The notes under the pieces were generated by a model. The model worked only from the letters and a program-made list of their open reading frames with translations. It had not been told where the DNA came from and ran no database searches. Position numbers and translations under genes: made by a program. Positions 9,430 to 18,799 of a stretch of 64,000 nucleotides of DNA are shown here, piece by piece (within the stretch, counting starts at the first letter, position 1; each line of letters starts with the position of its first letter). This stretch comes from Collimonas silvisoli. Its GTDB lineage: Bacteria > Pseudomonadota > Gammaproteobacteria > Burkholderiales > Burkholderiaceae_D. The stretch lies in assembly GCF_018305005.1 (NCBI RefSeq), contig NZ_JAGQEG010000011.1, forward strand, positions 1 to 64,000, written 5' to 3'.

Positions 9430-11151
9430 TCAATGCAAATCCGGCAAAGCCTTAGTACGCTCAATCTGTACAGCCCGCAATTCCCTCGGATCCAGCGCCA
9501 GCAATGAGAGGATTGTCGGAGCAATCTGTGTAGTCTCAACATGATCGTCATTCGACTGATGTGCGATACCGGCGCCCCATACTACGATAGGCACATGCCT
9601 GTCCTGATGTGCGTTGCCGCCGTGTTCGGCAATCTTGGACAACTTGCCGCCGGCCCAGACGACTCCTTGCTGCGCGATACCGACTACATCGGGAACGCGT
9701 TCATCGCCATGCTTGGTACCGAACAAATCTTCAGCCTCTTCACCCGCATAGATTTTTGTGACGCCAGCTTGCGTAAATGGTTTGGAGACGCTGTTACCCA
9801 AAGCATCCGAGCCGATGCCGGTTCCCGAATAGGCAAGCAGGAATTTCTTCGCAAAGCGCGTTGCTTTAGTCGAGCGGTCGGTGAGCCACATCAGAATGCC
9901 GTCGTCATCGATTGCATGGGCCACCAAATGGGTTTTGGCGGGGTCTTTGCAACCTGCACCGTTGTTTTCCCAAGCGCAGTTCAATGCGTCAATCATGTTG
10001 CCATCATTGATTATCGTCAGCGCCGTGCGGTTTTGCGGTGACTGGCCGTGTTTTGCAGAGAGAATCACCACCGTTTTGCTGAGATCAAGCGCATCAACCA
10101 TGGTCTTTAGCTGGCCGTCCACAAAAGTTAATGCACTTTGCAATACTGACCCTGGCACCGCGCCATTCAAGGTGTAGCCGCCCAAGCCGTTGGTCATGAC
10201 GGTGCTGGGGTTTTTCGGGTCGATGTAGTAATTTGATTTGTTGAGTTTTTGCGCGGTGGAGACAGACTGGAAGTTCATGCCGAAAATAGCGGGCGTACCC
10301 AATGAGTTATTGCCAGCGTGATCGAAACCCTTGATCCAATTCACGACAGCTTTTACTTTGAAGGCATCGTATTTTTGCGTGTTGGTGTTGTCTTTAGTCC
10401 AGTCGTCACCGGCGCCTGCAGGTGCTGACGGATCGGTGACTGAACTGTTGATTTCAGGTGCGAACAAGTCGTCGATCCCCTTGCCGGACGGGCCATTGAG
10501 AATGTCATACGCTGCGTGCTTGTCCGACCACGCTGTACGCAAATGATGCTGCTTCGCTACTTCAAAAATCGTGTTTACTTGAAGATACTGATGTGGATAT
10601 ACCGGCGAACATGTTTCTGGATTTACCGGTAATGTTTTTGGATCTAACAAGTCTTGTGCATGGCCCGTCAACTGAGATATTTTTGTAAAGTCGGCATATA
10701 ACCCGGGAATCGGTTGACCGCTGTCCAAGCGGTTCATGTCCTTTGCGTTGACTTCCGCATAGTAAACTTCCGCTCCCGGTTTCGCTCCTGCACAGCTGGT
10801 CGTTCCCGCAGGCAGCAGCCCCCGGCTATAGGCATCATCGTAATAAATACCCGTGGTTTTTGGATTGCCGCCAGTGACTTGGCCGACCATGCCTGGAAAT
10901 GAATCCGAGGGGAAAGGGGTTCTGGCGTTGGTATAGTTAGCGCCTTCACGCACCATTCGCGCGATGGTGGATTGCGGATACGCGGTAACAAACCAGTCAA
11001 GATCGGCCTGGTGCATGCCGTCGACTGAAATAAGCAGGACATGTTTGGCTGGCTGTTTTTTAGCATCCGTCTCTTCGGCATGACTAAACGTCGTTGCACA
11101 TGCGAGCAAGGATAGCATCAAGGCCAAGGTGATTTTTTTCGGGGTTTGCAT
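9430..11151 (-). CDS. Secreted alkaline-phosphatase-superfamily protein (phosphodiesterase/pyrophosphatase-like)
   Basis: 573 aa with a Sec signal peptide (residues 1-25, ending FSHA). The mature part has the alkaline phosphatase/NPP core. Metal-binding Asp 44 is in ISVDGMH, the likely nucleophile Ser 84 is in FPSDSFPG, and late metal ligands are in EHGGNAHQDRHVPIVVWG. The usual metal-binding Asp-His pair appears as Lys 367-His 368 in SAKHGQS. AGGAA lies eight bases before the ATG. The substrate is unknown: nucleotide, phosphodiester or phosphonate. The gene sits alone between two copies of the same palindromic repeat and points away from its neighbours. Confidence 0.85.
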   Translation of the reverse strand: MQTPKKITLALMLSLLACATTFSHAEETDAKKQPAKHVLLISVDGMHQADLDWFVTAYPQSTIARMVREGANYTNARTPFPSDSFPGMVGQVTGGNPKTTGIYYDDAYSRGLLPAGTTSCAGAKPGAEVYYAEVNAKDMNRLDSGQPIPGLYADFTKISQLTGHAQDLLDPKTLPVNPETCSPVYPHQYLQVNTIFEVAKQHHLRTAWSDKHAAYDILNGPSGKGIDDLFAPEINSSVTDPSAPAGAGDDWTKDNTNTQKYDAFKVKAVVNWIKGFDHAGNNSLGTPAIFGMNFQSVSTAQKLNKSNYYIDPKNPSTVMTNGLGGYTLNGAVPGSVLQSALTFVDGQLKTMVDALDLSKTVVILSAKHGQSPQNRTALTIINDGNMIDALNCAWENNGAGCKDPAKTHLVAHAIDDDGILMWLTDRSTKATRFAKKFLLAYSGTGIGSDALGNSVSKPFTQAGVTKIYAGEEAEDLFGTKHGDERVPDVVGIAQQGVVWAGGKLSKIAEHGGNAHQDRHVPIVVWGAGIAHQSNDDHVETTQIAPTILSLLALDPRELRAVQIERTKALPDLH

Positions 11152-11261
11152 AGTTATTTTCCTACAGTGAGATAGTGAAAAAAACTGGAACGAAGAAAGT
11201 CGAGGTCAAGCATAAGCTTCGTATGTGACCGGACAATTACGTTCGGCAATATTTTTGAATG

Positions 11262-11373
11262 GAATAAAAAAGGGTCAGGGAATAAAAAAGGGTCAGAGTC
11301 GAATATCCACCTGGGAAAATTCGACTCTGACCCCTTTTATTCTCTGACCCCTTTTATTCTGACCCCTTTTATT
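11262..11373. repeat. Palindromic intergenic repeat, composite copy 2
   Basis: Core inverted repeat GGGTCAGAGTCGAAT ... ATTCGACTCTGACCC, as in copy 1. It is extended by iterated arm ends: two AATAAAAAAGGGTCAG units on the left and three CTGACCCCTTTTATT units on the right. It lies upstream of the phosphatase gene, so the gene is bracketed by two copies. Such elements recur through Oxalobacteraceae genomes to my knowledge. Confidence 0.85.
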
Positions 11374-11488
11374 GTTTGAAAAAAGCGCGTTATCTATTGC
11401 TAGAGCTGTGCGTAACTTCTGTGATGGAACAAGCATGAAGACAAGCTGGCACTTCGCACGAGAGTAAGGCAGACATAGTTATTCCGCC

Positions 11489-11800
11489 TCACCCCCGCCG
11501 CACCCACGCCACCTTACCGGCAGTAATCCCCAGCGTGCGCCGGGCTTCCAGGTAATCCATCGTCCCGGCGAAGTGCTTGCCATCGCGCTCGCCGATGCGC
11601 CAGACGCAACCGGTCAACAGGGCGACGGCTTGCTGTTCTGTCTTGCCTACCAGCGCACTGTCTTCTTGTTTGTCTGCCGTGCAGCCCGATGGCGAGTTGC
11701 CCGCATGGGATTCGGCTTGCTGGGATGGCAGCGGCTCATCCATGACGGTGCATCCTTGCAGGGCAGCGAAACATGCTGCTGCCAATATGAGTCGATTCAT
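11489..11800 (-). CDS. Putative I78-family peptidase inhibitor lipoprotein
   Basis: 103 aa from ATG 11800, with AGGAA about eight bases upstream. The ATG at 11806 would abut the ribosome-binding site. A lipoprotein signal peptide ends at the lipobox LQGC (Cys 17). The mature part contains GTMDYLEARRTLGITAGKV, resembling the conserved TMDYxxxRLN...D core of the I78 family (potato-inhibitor-I-like fold). It carries an upstream Cys and LVGKTEQQAVALL like the family helix. It would protect the periplasm or envelope against serine proteases. The normally preceding RVIRPG stretch is altered here (RIGERDGKHF), so the assignment is tentative. Confidence 0.7.
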   Translation of the reverse strand: MNRLILAAACFAALQGCTVMDEPLPSQQAESHAGNSPSGCTADKQEDSALVGKTEQQAVALLTGCVWRIGERDGKHFAGTMDYLEARRTLGITAGKVAWVRRG

Positions 11801-11844
11801 GGTCATTTCCTGTAATCACAGTTCAGTGGATAGGCCGCAATGTG

Positions 11845-12303
11845 TCAGCGTATCGGTAACTTGGTGGTGTGCTTGACCTCTTCCATCACGGCATAGGTAT
11901 GCGTCTCGCGCACGCCCTTGAGCTGCAGCAGCGATTTGCCGAGAAACTCACGATAGGCGTTCATATCCTTGACGCGCGCCTTGACCAGATAATCGAAGCC
12001 GCCCGCCACCATGTGGCACTCCAATACTTCCGGAATGATTTGCACGCTTTGGCTGAATGCTTCGAAGACTTCCGGCGTGGTGCGGTCCAGCACCACTTCG
12101 ATAAACACCAGTAACGCCACGTCCAGCAGCTGTGGATTGAGCTGGGCGGTGTAATGCAGGATATAGCCGGCCTCCTGCAATTTGCGCACACGCTCAAGGC
12201 AAGCCGCAGGTGACAAGTTGACGCGGGCCGAGAGGTCGACATTGCTGATACGACCATCATTCTGCAATTCGGCCAGGATTTTTTTACTGATCTTGTCAAG
12301 CAT
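11845..12303 (-). CDS. putR: Lrp/AsnC family regulator, probable regulator of putA
   Basis: 152 aa. The start MLDKISKKILAELQNDGRIS at 12303 fits the family; in-frame sequence further upstream is not Lrp-like. The helix-turn-helix (SNVDLSARVNLSPAACLERV) is at about residues 19-40. An RAM effector domain follows, with GGFDYLVKARVKDMNAY. It is divergent from putA, the arrangement of PutR/BkdR-type proline-responsive activators in proteobacteria whose PutA lacks a DNA-binding domain. That role is inferred from position and family. Confidence 0.88.
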   Translation of the reverse strand: MLDKISKKILAELQNDGRISNVDLSARVNLSPAACLERVRKLQEAGYILHYTAQLNPQLLDVALLVFIEVVLDRTTPEVFEAFSQSVQIIPEVLECHMVAGGFDYLVKARVKDMNAYREFLGKSLLQLKGVRETHTYAVMEEVKHTTKLPIR

Positions 12304-12620
12304 GGGCTGTTTCCAGAAAAATTTTATTCGGTTAAATTTTCTCACCAATAACAAAATTTTGATAGCAGCCATTATTACCAGAATTAATCCATGCCAATGC
12401 CGCCTACAATCGAACAACTTAGATTTCTACGAAAACTAAAAAAGTTATCCAGAACAATGCCAGCGAGCAAATCTGCAGCCGGGCGGCGACGTTGCGGTTT
12501 ATGCAATGTCGACTGCAACTAAAGCCAACATAGCGGCCGATAGCAGATTCGCTTACAGAGCTTGTGGGAGCCGCAGCAAGTTGACACCATAAATATCTTA
12601 CCGAGACCGAGACAATCGCC
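12304..12620. promoter_or_regulatory. Divergent Lrp-regulator/putA control region
   Basis: 317 bp without a gene. The 12310-12370 part has several AAAATTTT-type stretches (ATTTTATTCGGTTAAATTTT, CAAAATTTTG), the AT-rich partly palindromic type bound by Lrp-family proteins. No promoter can be fixed by eye. Confidence 0.45.
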
Positions 12621-15600
12621 ATGCCGCCGCTATCGCCGTCATCCCAGCCATCCAGCAACACACCTTCCGCCACCATGTTCAGCCCTCCTTTCAGCAGCTT
12701 CCACCAGGAAGTCATGACCGATCCGACGCCATTGCGCGCCGCCATCACCGCCGCTTACCGGCGCGATGAAACCCTGGCCGTGCAATGGCTGCTGGCGCAG
12801 GTGCAAACCAGCGCCGGCTCGCATGCCGCCAGCCAGGCACTGGCGCGCAAGCTGGTGCAGGCGGTGCGTGAAAAACGCACGCGCGCCTCCGGCGTCGACG
12901 CCTTGATGCATGAATTTTCGCTGTCGTCGGAAGAGGGTGTGGCGCTGATGTGCCTGGCGGAAGCGCTGCTGCGGATTCCGGATCACCAGACTGCCGACCG
13001 CCTGATCGCAGACAAGATCAGCAAAGGCGACTGGCGCAGCCATCTGGGCGAATCGCCGTCGCTGTTCGTCAATGCCGCCACCTGGGGTTTGCTGATTACC
13101 GGCAAACTGGTCAGCACCAGCAGCGAACGCGGGCTGGGCTCGGCGCTGACCAAGCTGATCGGCCGCGGCGGCGAACCGCTGATCCGCAAAGGCGTCGACG
13201 TTGCCATGCGCATGCTGGGCAACCAGTTCGTGACCGGCCAGACCATCGCCGAAGCGCTCGACAACAGCCGCGACAATGAAAAACGCGGCTACCGTTATTC
13301 CTACGATATGCTGGGCGAAGCAGCGTTGACGGAAGAAGATGCGGCGGCCTATTACCGCTCCTATGAAGATGCGATCCACGCCATCGGCAAGGCATCGGCC
13401 GGGCGCGGCATCAAGCAGGGGCCGGGGATCTCGGTCAAGCTGTCGGCGCTGCATCCGCGTTATTCGCGCGCGCAACGCCAGCGCACCATGGAAGAGTTGC
13501 TGCCGCGCCTGAAGCAGTTGCTGCTGCTGGCCAAGCAATACGACATCGGCCTCAACATCGACGCCGAAGAAGCCGATCGCCTGGAGTTGTCGCTGGATCT
13601 GATGGAAGCACTGGCGTTCGACGCCGATCTGGCCGGTTTCGACGGCATCGGTTTTGTGGTGCAGGGCTATCAGAAACGCTGTCCTTTCGTGATCGATTAC
13701 CTGGTCGATCTGGCGCATCGCAGCGGCCGTAAATTCATGGTGCGGCTGGTCAAGGGTGCGTATTGGGATTCCGAAATCAAGCGCGCACAAGTCGACGGCT
13801 TGTCTGGTTTCCCGGTATATACCCGCAAGGTGTACACCGATGTCTCATACCTGACGTGCGCGCAAAAATTGCTGGCGGCGACCGATGTCATTTATCCGCA
13901 ATTCGCCACCCATAACGCCCATACCTTAGCCACCATCTACAGCTGGGCGCAAGAAAAAAATATCACCGATTATGAGTTCCAGTGCCTGCACGGCATGGGC
14001 GAAACCTTGTACGACCAAGTGGTCGGCAAAGACATGCTGGACAAGCCTTGCCGGATTTATGCGCCGGTTGGTTCGCACCAGACCTTGCTGGCTTACCTGG
14101 TGCGGCGCTTACTCGAAAACGGCGCCAATTCTTCTTTCGTGAACCAGATCGTGGATGAAAGCGTCAGCATCGACTCGCTGATTGCCGATCCGCTGCAAGC
14201 CGCACAGCAACTGGGCGGCGAGCCGCATCCGCAGATTGCCTTGCCGCCCGCCATGTACGGTGCGGAACGCAAGAATTCGGCGGGCCTGGACCTGAGCAAC
14301 GAAGAGGTATTGCGTCAGATCGATAGCGCTTTCAGTATTTTCAGCAAGCGGCAATGGCATGCTACGCCGCTGCTGGGTGAATCACAAACTGACTCACAGG
14401 AATACAGCCAGGCAGCGCGCCCGGTATTGAATCCGGCTGACCAGCGCGACGTGGTGGGCAGCGTGATCGAAGCCAGCGTTGCCGATGTGGATAAGGCCTT
14501 GCATGCCGCCAGCGTCTACGCCATGGATTGGCAAACCTTGCCGCCGGCGGAACGAGCCGGCAAGCTGGAACGCACCGCGGAATTATTTGAAGTCAATCAG
14601 CTGGAATTGATTGCCCTGGCGATCCGCGAGGCAGGAAAATCGCTGCCCAACGCAATTGCCGAAGTGCGTGAGGCGGTCGACTTCTTGCGCTATTACGCGG
14701 CGCAGGTCCGGCATACCCAGAACGCCTTGGCGCTGGGGCCGGTGGTGTGTATCAGCCCGTGGAATTTTCCGCTGGCGATCTTCATCGGCGAAGTCAGCGC
14801 TGCGTTGGCCGCCGGTAATGTGGTGCTGGCCAAACCGGCTGAACAGACGCCGCTGATCGCTGCACGCGCGGTGCAACTGATGCATGAGGCCGGCGTACCG
14901 CGTGCAGCCTTGCAGTTCCTGCCGGGCCAGGGCGATACCGTCGGCGCCACGCTGACCGCCGATGCGCGGGTCAAGGGCGTGATCTTTACCGGCTCGACCG
15001 AGGTTGCGCAAATCATCAATCGCACCCTGGCCAAACGTTCTCTGGCGGAGTCGGTCGATTTGCCGCTGATCGCCGAAACCGGCGGTCAAAACGCCTTGAT
15101 CGTCGACTCTAGCGCATTGCCGGAGCAAGTGGTGCAGGACGTCCTGAATTCCGCCTTCGACAGTGCCGGCCAGCGTTGTTCCGCCTTGCGCGTGCTGTGC
15201 CTGCAAAACGATATCGCCGACCGCACCCTGCACATGCTGAAAGGCGCCATGCAGGAACTGCGGATCGGTAATCCGGATCGCCTGACTACCGATATCGGGC
15301 CGGTGATCGACGCCGAAGCGCAGGGGCAGTTGCTGGCGCATATCGAAAAGATGCGCGTCGCGGCGAAAGACTTCTATCAATTACCGCTGCCGGCCGAGCA
15401 CGGCAACGGTACTTTCGTGGCGCCTACGCTGATCGAAATCGGCGCCATGTCAGAGTTGAAGCGCGAAGTATTCGGGCCGGTATTGCATGTGTTGCGGTAT
15501 GCACGCAATCAACTGCCGCAGTTGATCGATGCGATCAATGGCAGCGGCTATGGCCTGACTCTGGGCATCCATTCGCGGATCGACGAAACCATCGATTTCA

Positions 15601-16367
15601 TCGTCGCGCACGCGCACGTCGGCAATATCTACGTCAATCGCAATATTGTCGGCGCAGTGGTCGGCGTGCAGCCGTTTGGCGGCGAAGGAAAATCCGGCAC
15701 CGGGCCGAAAGCCGGCGGTCCTTTGTATCTGAAGCGCCTGCAACGCAATGCTGCGGTGTCGCTGGGCGCGCACACGATTCATGCGCCGAATGTGGATGCG
15801 AAGATTGCTACGCCGGTGCTGCAAGCCTTGCTGAGCTGGGCTCGCACCCACGGCCATCAGCAGATAGCGGCGCTGGGCGAAGAATACATGCACGCCAGCT
15901 GGCTCGGTACCTCGCTGCTGCTGCCCGGCCCTACCGGGGAGCGCAATAGCCTGTCGTTCGCACCGCGCGGGGCGATTCTTTGCAGCGCCGATAACGTCGG
16001 CGCCATGTTGAATCAACTGGCGGCGGTTTTCGCCACCGGCAATTTACCGGTAGTCGAAACGGCATCCTCGGCCATGATCCCGGAAGGTTTGCCACGCGCG
16101 GTGCGTGCCGCGATCCGGGTGGTCGACCAGCTCGCTGGCGACGACCATGCCACGCGTCTGCAACTGGCTCTGGTCGACGGCGCAGGCACCGAGCGCTTGC
16201 GTCCTTTGCTGACCGCGCTCAGCGAACAAAGCGGGGCGCTGGTGCCCTTGCTGGAAACTTCGGAATACGCCTCGATTCCATTGTGGCGCTTGCTGGCCGA
16301 ACGCGCCGTTTGCGTCAACACAACCGCTGCCGGCGGCAACGCCAGCCTGATGACCTTGCAGGCTTGA
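12621..16367 (+). CDS. putA: Bifunctional proline dehydrogenase / delta-1-pyrroline-5-carboxylate dehydrogenase
   Basis: Oxidises proline to P5C (FAD) and then glutamate semialdehyde to glutamate (NAD); membrane-associated. At 1248 aa it lacks the N-terminal ribbon-helix-helix of enteric PutA, so it should not repress itself. The proline dehydrogenase domain is at about residues 190-500 (GPGISVKLSALHPRYS; RRLLENGANSSF contacting proline). The P5C dehydrogenase domain is at about 585-1050 (PWNFPLAI; FTGSTEVAQ; nucleophilic Cys in SAGQRCSAL). A C-terminal ALDH-like arm is shared with long PutAs. The start is uncertain: ATGs at 12621, 12675 and 12714 are in frame and none has a strong ribosome-binding site, though AGGAAG precedes 12714. 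Confidence 0.96.
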   Translation: MPPLSPSSQPSSNTPSATMFSPPFSSFHQEVMTDPTPLRAAITAAYRRDETLAVQWLLAQVQTSAGSHAASQALARKLVQAVREKRTRASGVDALMHEFSLSSEEGVALMCLAEALLRIPDHQTADRLIADKISKGDWRSHLGESPSLFVNAATWGLLITGKLVSTSSERGLGSALTKLIGRGGEPLIRKGVDVAMRMLGNQFVTGQTIAEALDNSRDNEKRGYRYSYDMLGEAALTEEDAAAYYRSYEDAIHAIGKASAGRGIKQGPGISVKLSALHPRYSRAQRQRTMEELLPRLKQLLLLAKQYDIGLNIDAEEADRLELSLDLMEALAFDADLAGFDGIGFVVQGYQKRCPFVIDYLVDLAHRSGRKFMVRLVKGAYWDSEIKRAQVDGLSGFPVYTRKVYTDVSYLTCAQKLLAATDVIYPQFATHNAHTLATIYSWAQEKNITDYEFQCLHGMGETLYDQVVGKDMLDKPCRIYAPVGSHQTLLAYLVRRLLENGANSSFVNQIVDESVSIDSLIADPLQAAQQLGGEPHPQIALPPAMYGAERKNSAGLDLSNEEVLRQIDSAFSIFSKRQWHATPLLGESQTDSQEYSQAARPVLNPADQRDVVGSVIEASVADVDKALHAASVYAMDWQTLPPAERAGKLERTAELFEVNQLELIALAIREAGKSLPNAIAEVREAVDFLRYYAAQVRHTQNALALGPVVCISPWNFPLAIFIGEVSAALAAGNVVLAKPAEQTPLIAARAVQLMHEAGVPRAALQFLPGQGDTVGATLTADARVKGVIFTGSTEVAQIINRTLAKRSLAESVDLPLIAETGGQNALIVDSSALPEQVVQDVLNSAFDSAGQRCSALRVLCLQNDIADRTLHMLKGAMQELRIGNPDRLTTDIGPVIDAEAQGQLLAHIEKMRVAAKDFYQLPLPAEHGNGTFVAPTLIEIGAMSELKREVFGPVLHVLRYARNQLPQLIDAINGSGYGLTLGIHSRIDETIDFIVAHAHVGNIYVNRNIVGAVVGVQPFGGEGKSGTGPKAGGPLYLKRLQRNAAVSLGAHTIHAPNVDAKIATPVLQALLSWARTHGHQQIAALGEEYMHASWLGTSLLLPGPTGERNSLSFAPRGAILCSADNVGAMLNQLAAVFATGNLPVVETASSAMIPEGLPRAVRAAIRVVDQLAGDDHATRLQLALVDGAGTERLRPLLTALSEQSGALVPLLETSEYASIPLWRLLAERAVCVNTTAAGGNASLMTLQA

Positions 16368-16392
16368 ACGCATAGCGGGCGGTGAAAATAGA

Positions 16393-16429
16393 AAGGCTGG
16401 CTGAACGCAGGTTTCAGCCAGCCTTTTTT
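16393..16429 (+). terminator. Rho-independent terminator of putA
   Basis: Arms AAGGCTGGCTGAA (16393-16405) and TTCAGCCAGCCTT (16413-16425) around a 7-nt loop, followed by T residues. It lies 25 bp after the putA stop. Confidence 0.92.
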
Positions 16430-16489
16430 CTTGGGCAACGGTGCTTTGCTATCCGCGCCGGTAGCCCCGATTATCTTATTTCAGCACGC

Positions 16490-18532
16490 TCATTTGTGAT
16501 CTTCTTCTCTCTGTTGGGGATGAAGATTGCCGCCGTTATTATGCGCCTGCTCGTGACTTTGCTGAGGCGGAGGTGGATGCGGCCGCTCGGCTTGCGGCCG
16601 AGGTTGCATTTGTGGCTGAGGCTGTGGTTGTGGTCGCGGCTGGATTTGCGGCTGAGGTTGCGGCCTTAGTGGCGCTTGTATCTGCGGTTGTGGCCGCGGC
16701 TCCGGACGGTTGAAGACCTGAGGTGCAGGATTCATCGCCGGCCGGTTCTGCTCCTCATGCATTTGCTGGCCGCCGTTTAGCCGGTTCTGGAATTGCTCTG
16801 GCAGCCGATTTTGCGCATTTTGCGTCGCAGCCTGCGGTGCCGGCTGCGGTCTTGCCATCTCCGGCACTGCACGACGGTTGATATCAGGCCTTTGCATATT
16901 GCCGCCAAAAGGATGCTGGTTCAGGTTTGCAGGCTTTTCCGTTTCCAGATTCCGGGGTCGGACAGGAGTCTTGCTCTGCGCGTTTTGCTGCAGCTGATTC
17001 GGCACCGGCCCTGCGTTCTGCCCTGGCTGGCCGAAAGCCGGATGAGCTTGTTCGCCGGCTTGCGGCTGGCCCGGAGCCGGCCGGACAAATCCTGGGCGAG
17101 CCAGCTGGTTCAGATTGGGCGCAGCGCCAGCGCCGTTTGCCGGGGGAAGCTTGCCGAAATTGGGCTTGGTCATGTTGTTGAAATCCGGCTGCGGATGATT
17201 CGGCCGCGGAATGCCGGCAAGTGGCGCTGAATTCTGATTCACATGCGGCTGCGCGGGATTTGCTTGCGTACCGAAGTTGGGCCGCGCCATGTTGTTGAAA
17301 TCCGGCTGCGGATGATTCGGCCGCACAGGGCCTGCAAACGGTATGGCATTCTGATTCGCCTGGGGCTGGGCAGGATTTGTTTGCGTGCCGAAATTGGGCC
17401 GGGCTGCATTGAAATTCAGCGCGCTTCCGGCCTGGACGGAAGGCGCGCCATTAGCCAATGCAGGATTGTTGGCAAGCCCGCCAAAATTATTGCGATTGTT
17501 GTTAATAACCGCATTGTTGTTTGAGTTGTTATTGGAATTGTTGTTGTTCGAATTGAGATTGTAGTTGTTGGTAATGCGATTGACGATGGTGGTAGAACGC
17601 GACACATAGGTGTTGTTGTTATACACAACCGCAGGCCGGTGCCATTCATGGTCATGCCAGTTGCCGCCGCCCCAATGCACGTCCCAGGAATTCCATCCCC
17701 AGTCGTGATGGTCGATCACGGCGCCGACTACAACGCCCAGTCCAAACGTCACCACGCCGGCAGTCACAATGTCGGCAGGCGGGTAGTAGAGAACGGGGGG
17801 TTCGTAAGAATAGCTAGGATAGACCGGCAGCGGCTCGCCATAGACCACGCCGGGATTGTAGGCCGGGACATACACCACATCCGGCTCGGCTGGTTCAATG
17901 ACGATGGTTTCCGGCGGCGCTGGAATCACTTCTGGCCCAGCGTACACCGGTGGTTCGTCGAGCGGTGGCGCATAGCTGTAAGTCGGCGCTTGTTGCGCGC
18001 GCGGCCTTACTGCAATCCGCTGCTGCCTGGTATTTTTCAGGTTGCCGCTGTTGGCAGCGCGCTGGCGCATCACCTGGATTGCATTCATCACGTCGGTCGG
18101 ATCGTTGACGTAAGCGTCGCCAAGGGCCGAGGTCCAGGGGATATTGCGCGCCATCTGATCCAGCACGCCAGGAAACTGCGTCAAGCCTTTGACGCTGACG
18201 TCCCAGGGTTGCAGATTGGCGGCGTCCTGCAGCTGGCTGCCTTTCAGATTCTTGTTTTGCGCCAGCCAGTTGTTTGCAGCAGTCACCTGGTCGGGATAGC
18301 TGGATGCGGCCAGCACTTGCGCCACCAATTTATCGGGGAACAGGGCGATGGGGCCGACCAGTTGATACAGCTGGTCGGCGGTTGGCGGTACATAGAGCGG
18401 GGTGGCCTGTGCTTGCAGTGCCTGGGGCGCTGCTGCTGCGGTAGCGTCTGTTTTTTTATCGCAGCCGGCCAGCGGCAGCATGATCACGCACACGCTTAGC
18501 ATCAGCGACAGCGGGGTTTTGTTATTTGTCAT
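16490..18532 (-). CDS. DUF3300 domain lipoprotein with Asn/Pro/Gln-rich C-terminal region
   Basis: 680 aa from ATG 18532 (GGAG six bases before). A lipoprotein signal with lipobox LAGC (Cys 24) is present. Residues about 50-300 contain the DUF3300 pattern (LYQLVGPIALFPDKLVAQVL; WTSALGDAYVNDPTDVMNAI; PDVVYVPAYNPGVVYGEP). A poly-Asn stretch follows (about residues 315-355). Then come two near-identical ~40-residue units, each ending PNHPQPDFNNM, and a Pro/Gln/Arg tail. The function of the family is unknown; envelope location is likely. The repetitive tail is low complexity and may vary in length between strains. Confidence 0.85.
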   Translation of the reverse strand: MTNNKTPLSLMLSVCVIMLPLAGCDKKTDATAAAAPQALQAQATPLYVPPTADQLYQLVGPIALFPDKLVAQVLAASSYPDQVTAANNWLAQNKNLKGSQLQDAANLQPWDVSVKGLTQFPGVLDQMARNIPWTSALGDAYVNDPTDVMNAIQVMRQRAANSGNLKNTRQQRIAVRPRAQQAPTYSYAPPLDEPPVYAGPEVIPAPPETIVIEPAEPDVVYVPAYNPGVVYGEPLPVYPSYSYEPPVLYYPPADIVTAGVVTFGLGVVVGAVIDHHDWGWNSWDVHWGGGNWHDHEWHRPAVVYNNNTYVSRSTTIVNRITNNYNLNSNNNNSNNNSNNNAVINNNRNNFGGLANNPALANGAPSVQAGSALNFNAARPNFGTQTNPAQPQANQNAIPFAGPVRPNHPQPDFNNMARPNFGTQANPAQPHVNQNSAPLAGIPRPNHPQPDFNNMTKPNFGKLPPANGAGAAPNLNQLARPGFVRPAPGQPQAGEQAHPAFGQPGQNAGPVPNQLQQNAQSKTPVRPRNLETEKPANLNQHPFGGNMQRPDINRRAVPEMARPQPAPQAATQNAQNRLPEQFQNRLNGGQQMHEEQNRPAMNPAPQVFNRPEPRPQPQIQAPLRPQPQPQIQPRPQPQPQPQMQPRPQAERPHPPPPQQSHEQAHNNGGNLHPQQREEDHK

Positions 18533-18799
18533 TTTTGCTCCAGACAACAGGGGAATGGACACTATGTATACAAGCTAGCACGGCCATTTGGAGGCGCAAC
18601 AATGGCTTACAAACTCTTGCATGTCTCACACAAAACATACGCTCCGGCTGGATTTGCCGGGATAGTTAGATAACGTCTCATCATCGGGTCCCGATGACAT
18701 ACAATTTCTTATCAGTTTTATTATTGGTAAAGCAGCAAGCAGAGCAAGCCGTATACTTGCCGGATTGAACCTTTTCATCGCCCACGCCTCACAAAACTC

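Noticed and set aside
11262-11373. CRISPR-like array
   Set aside because: The repeated units are arm ends of one palindrome with no unique spacers and no cas genes.
17450-17600. Simple-sequence repeat as an independent element
   Set aside because: It is the poly-Asn codon run of the DUF3300 gene in frame.
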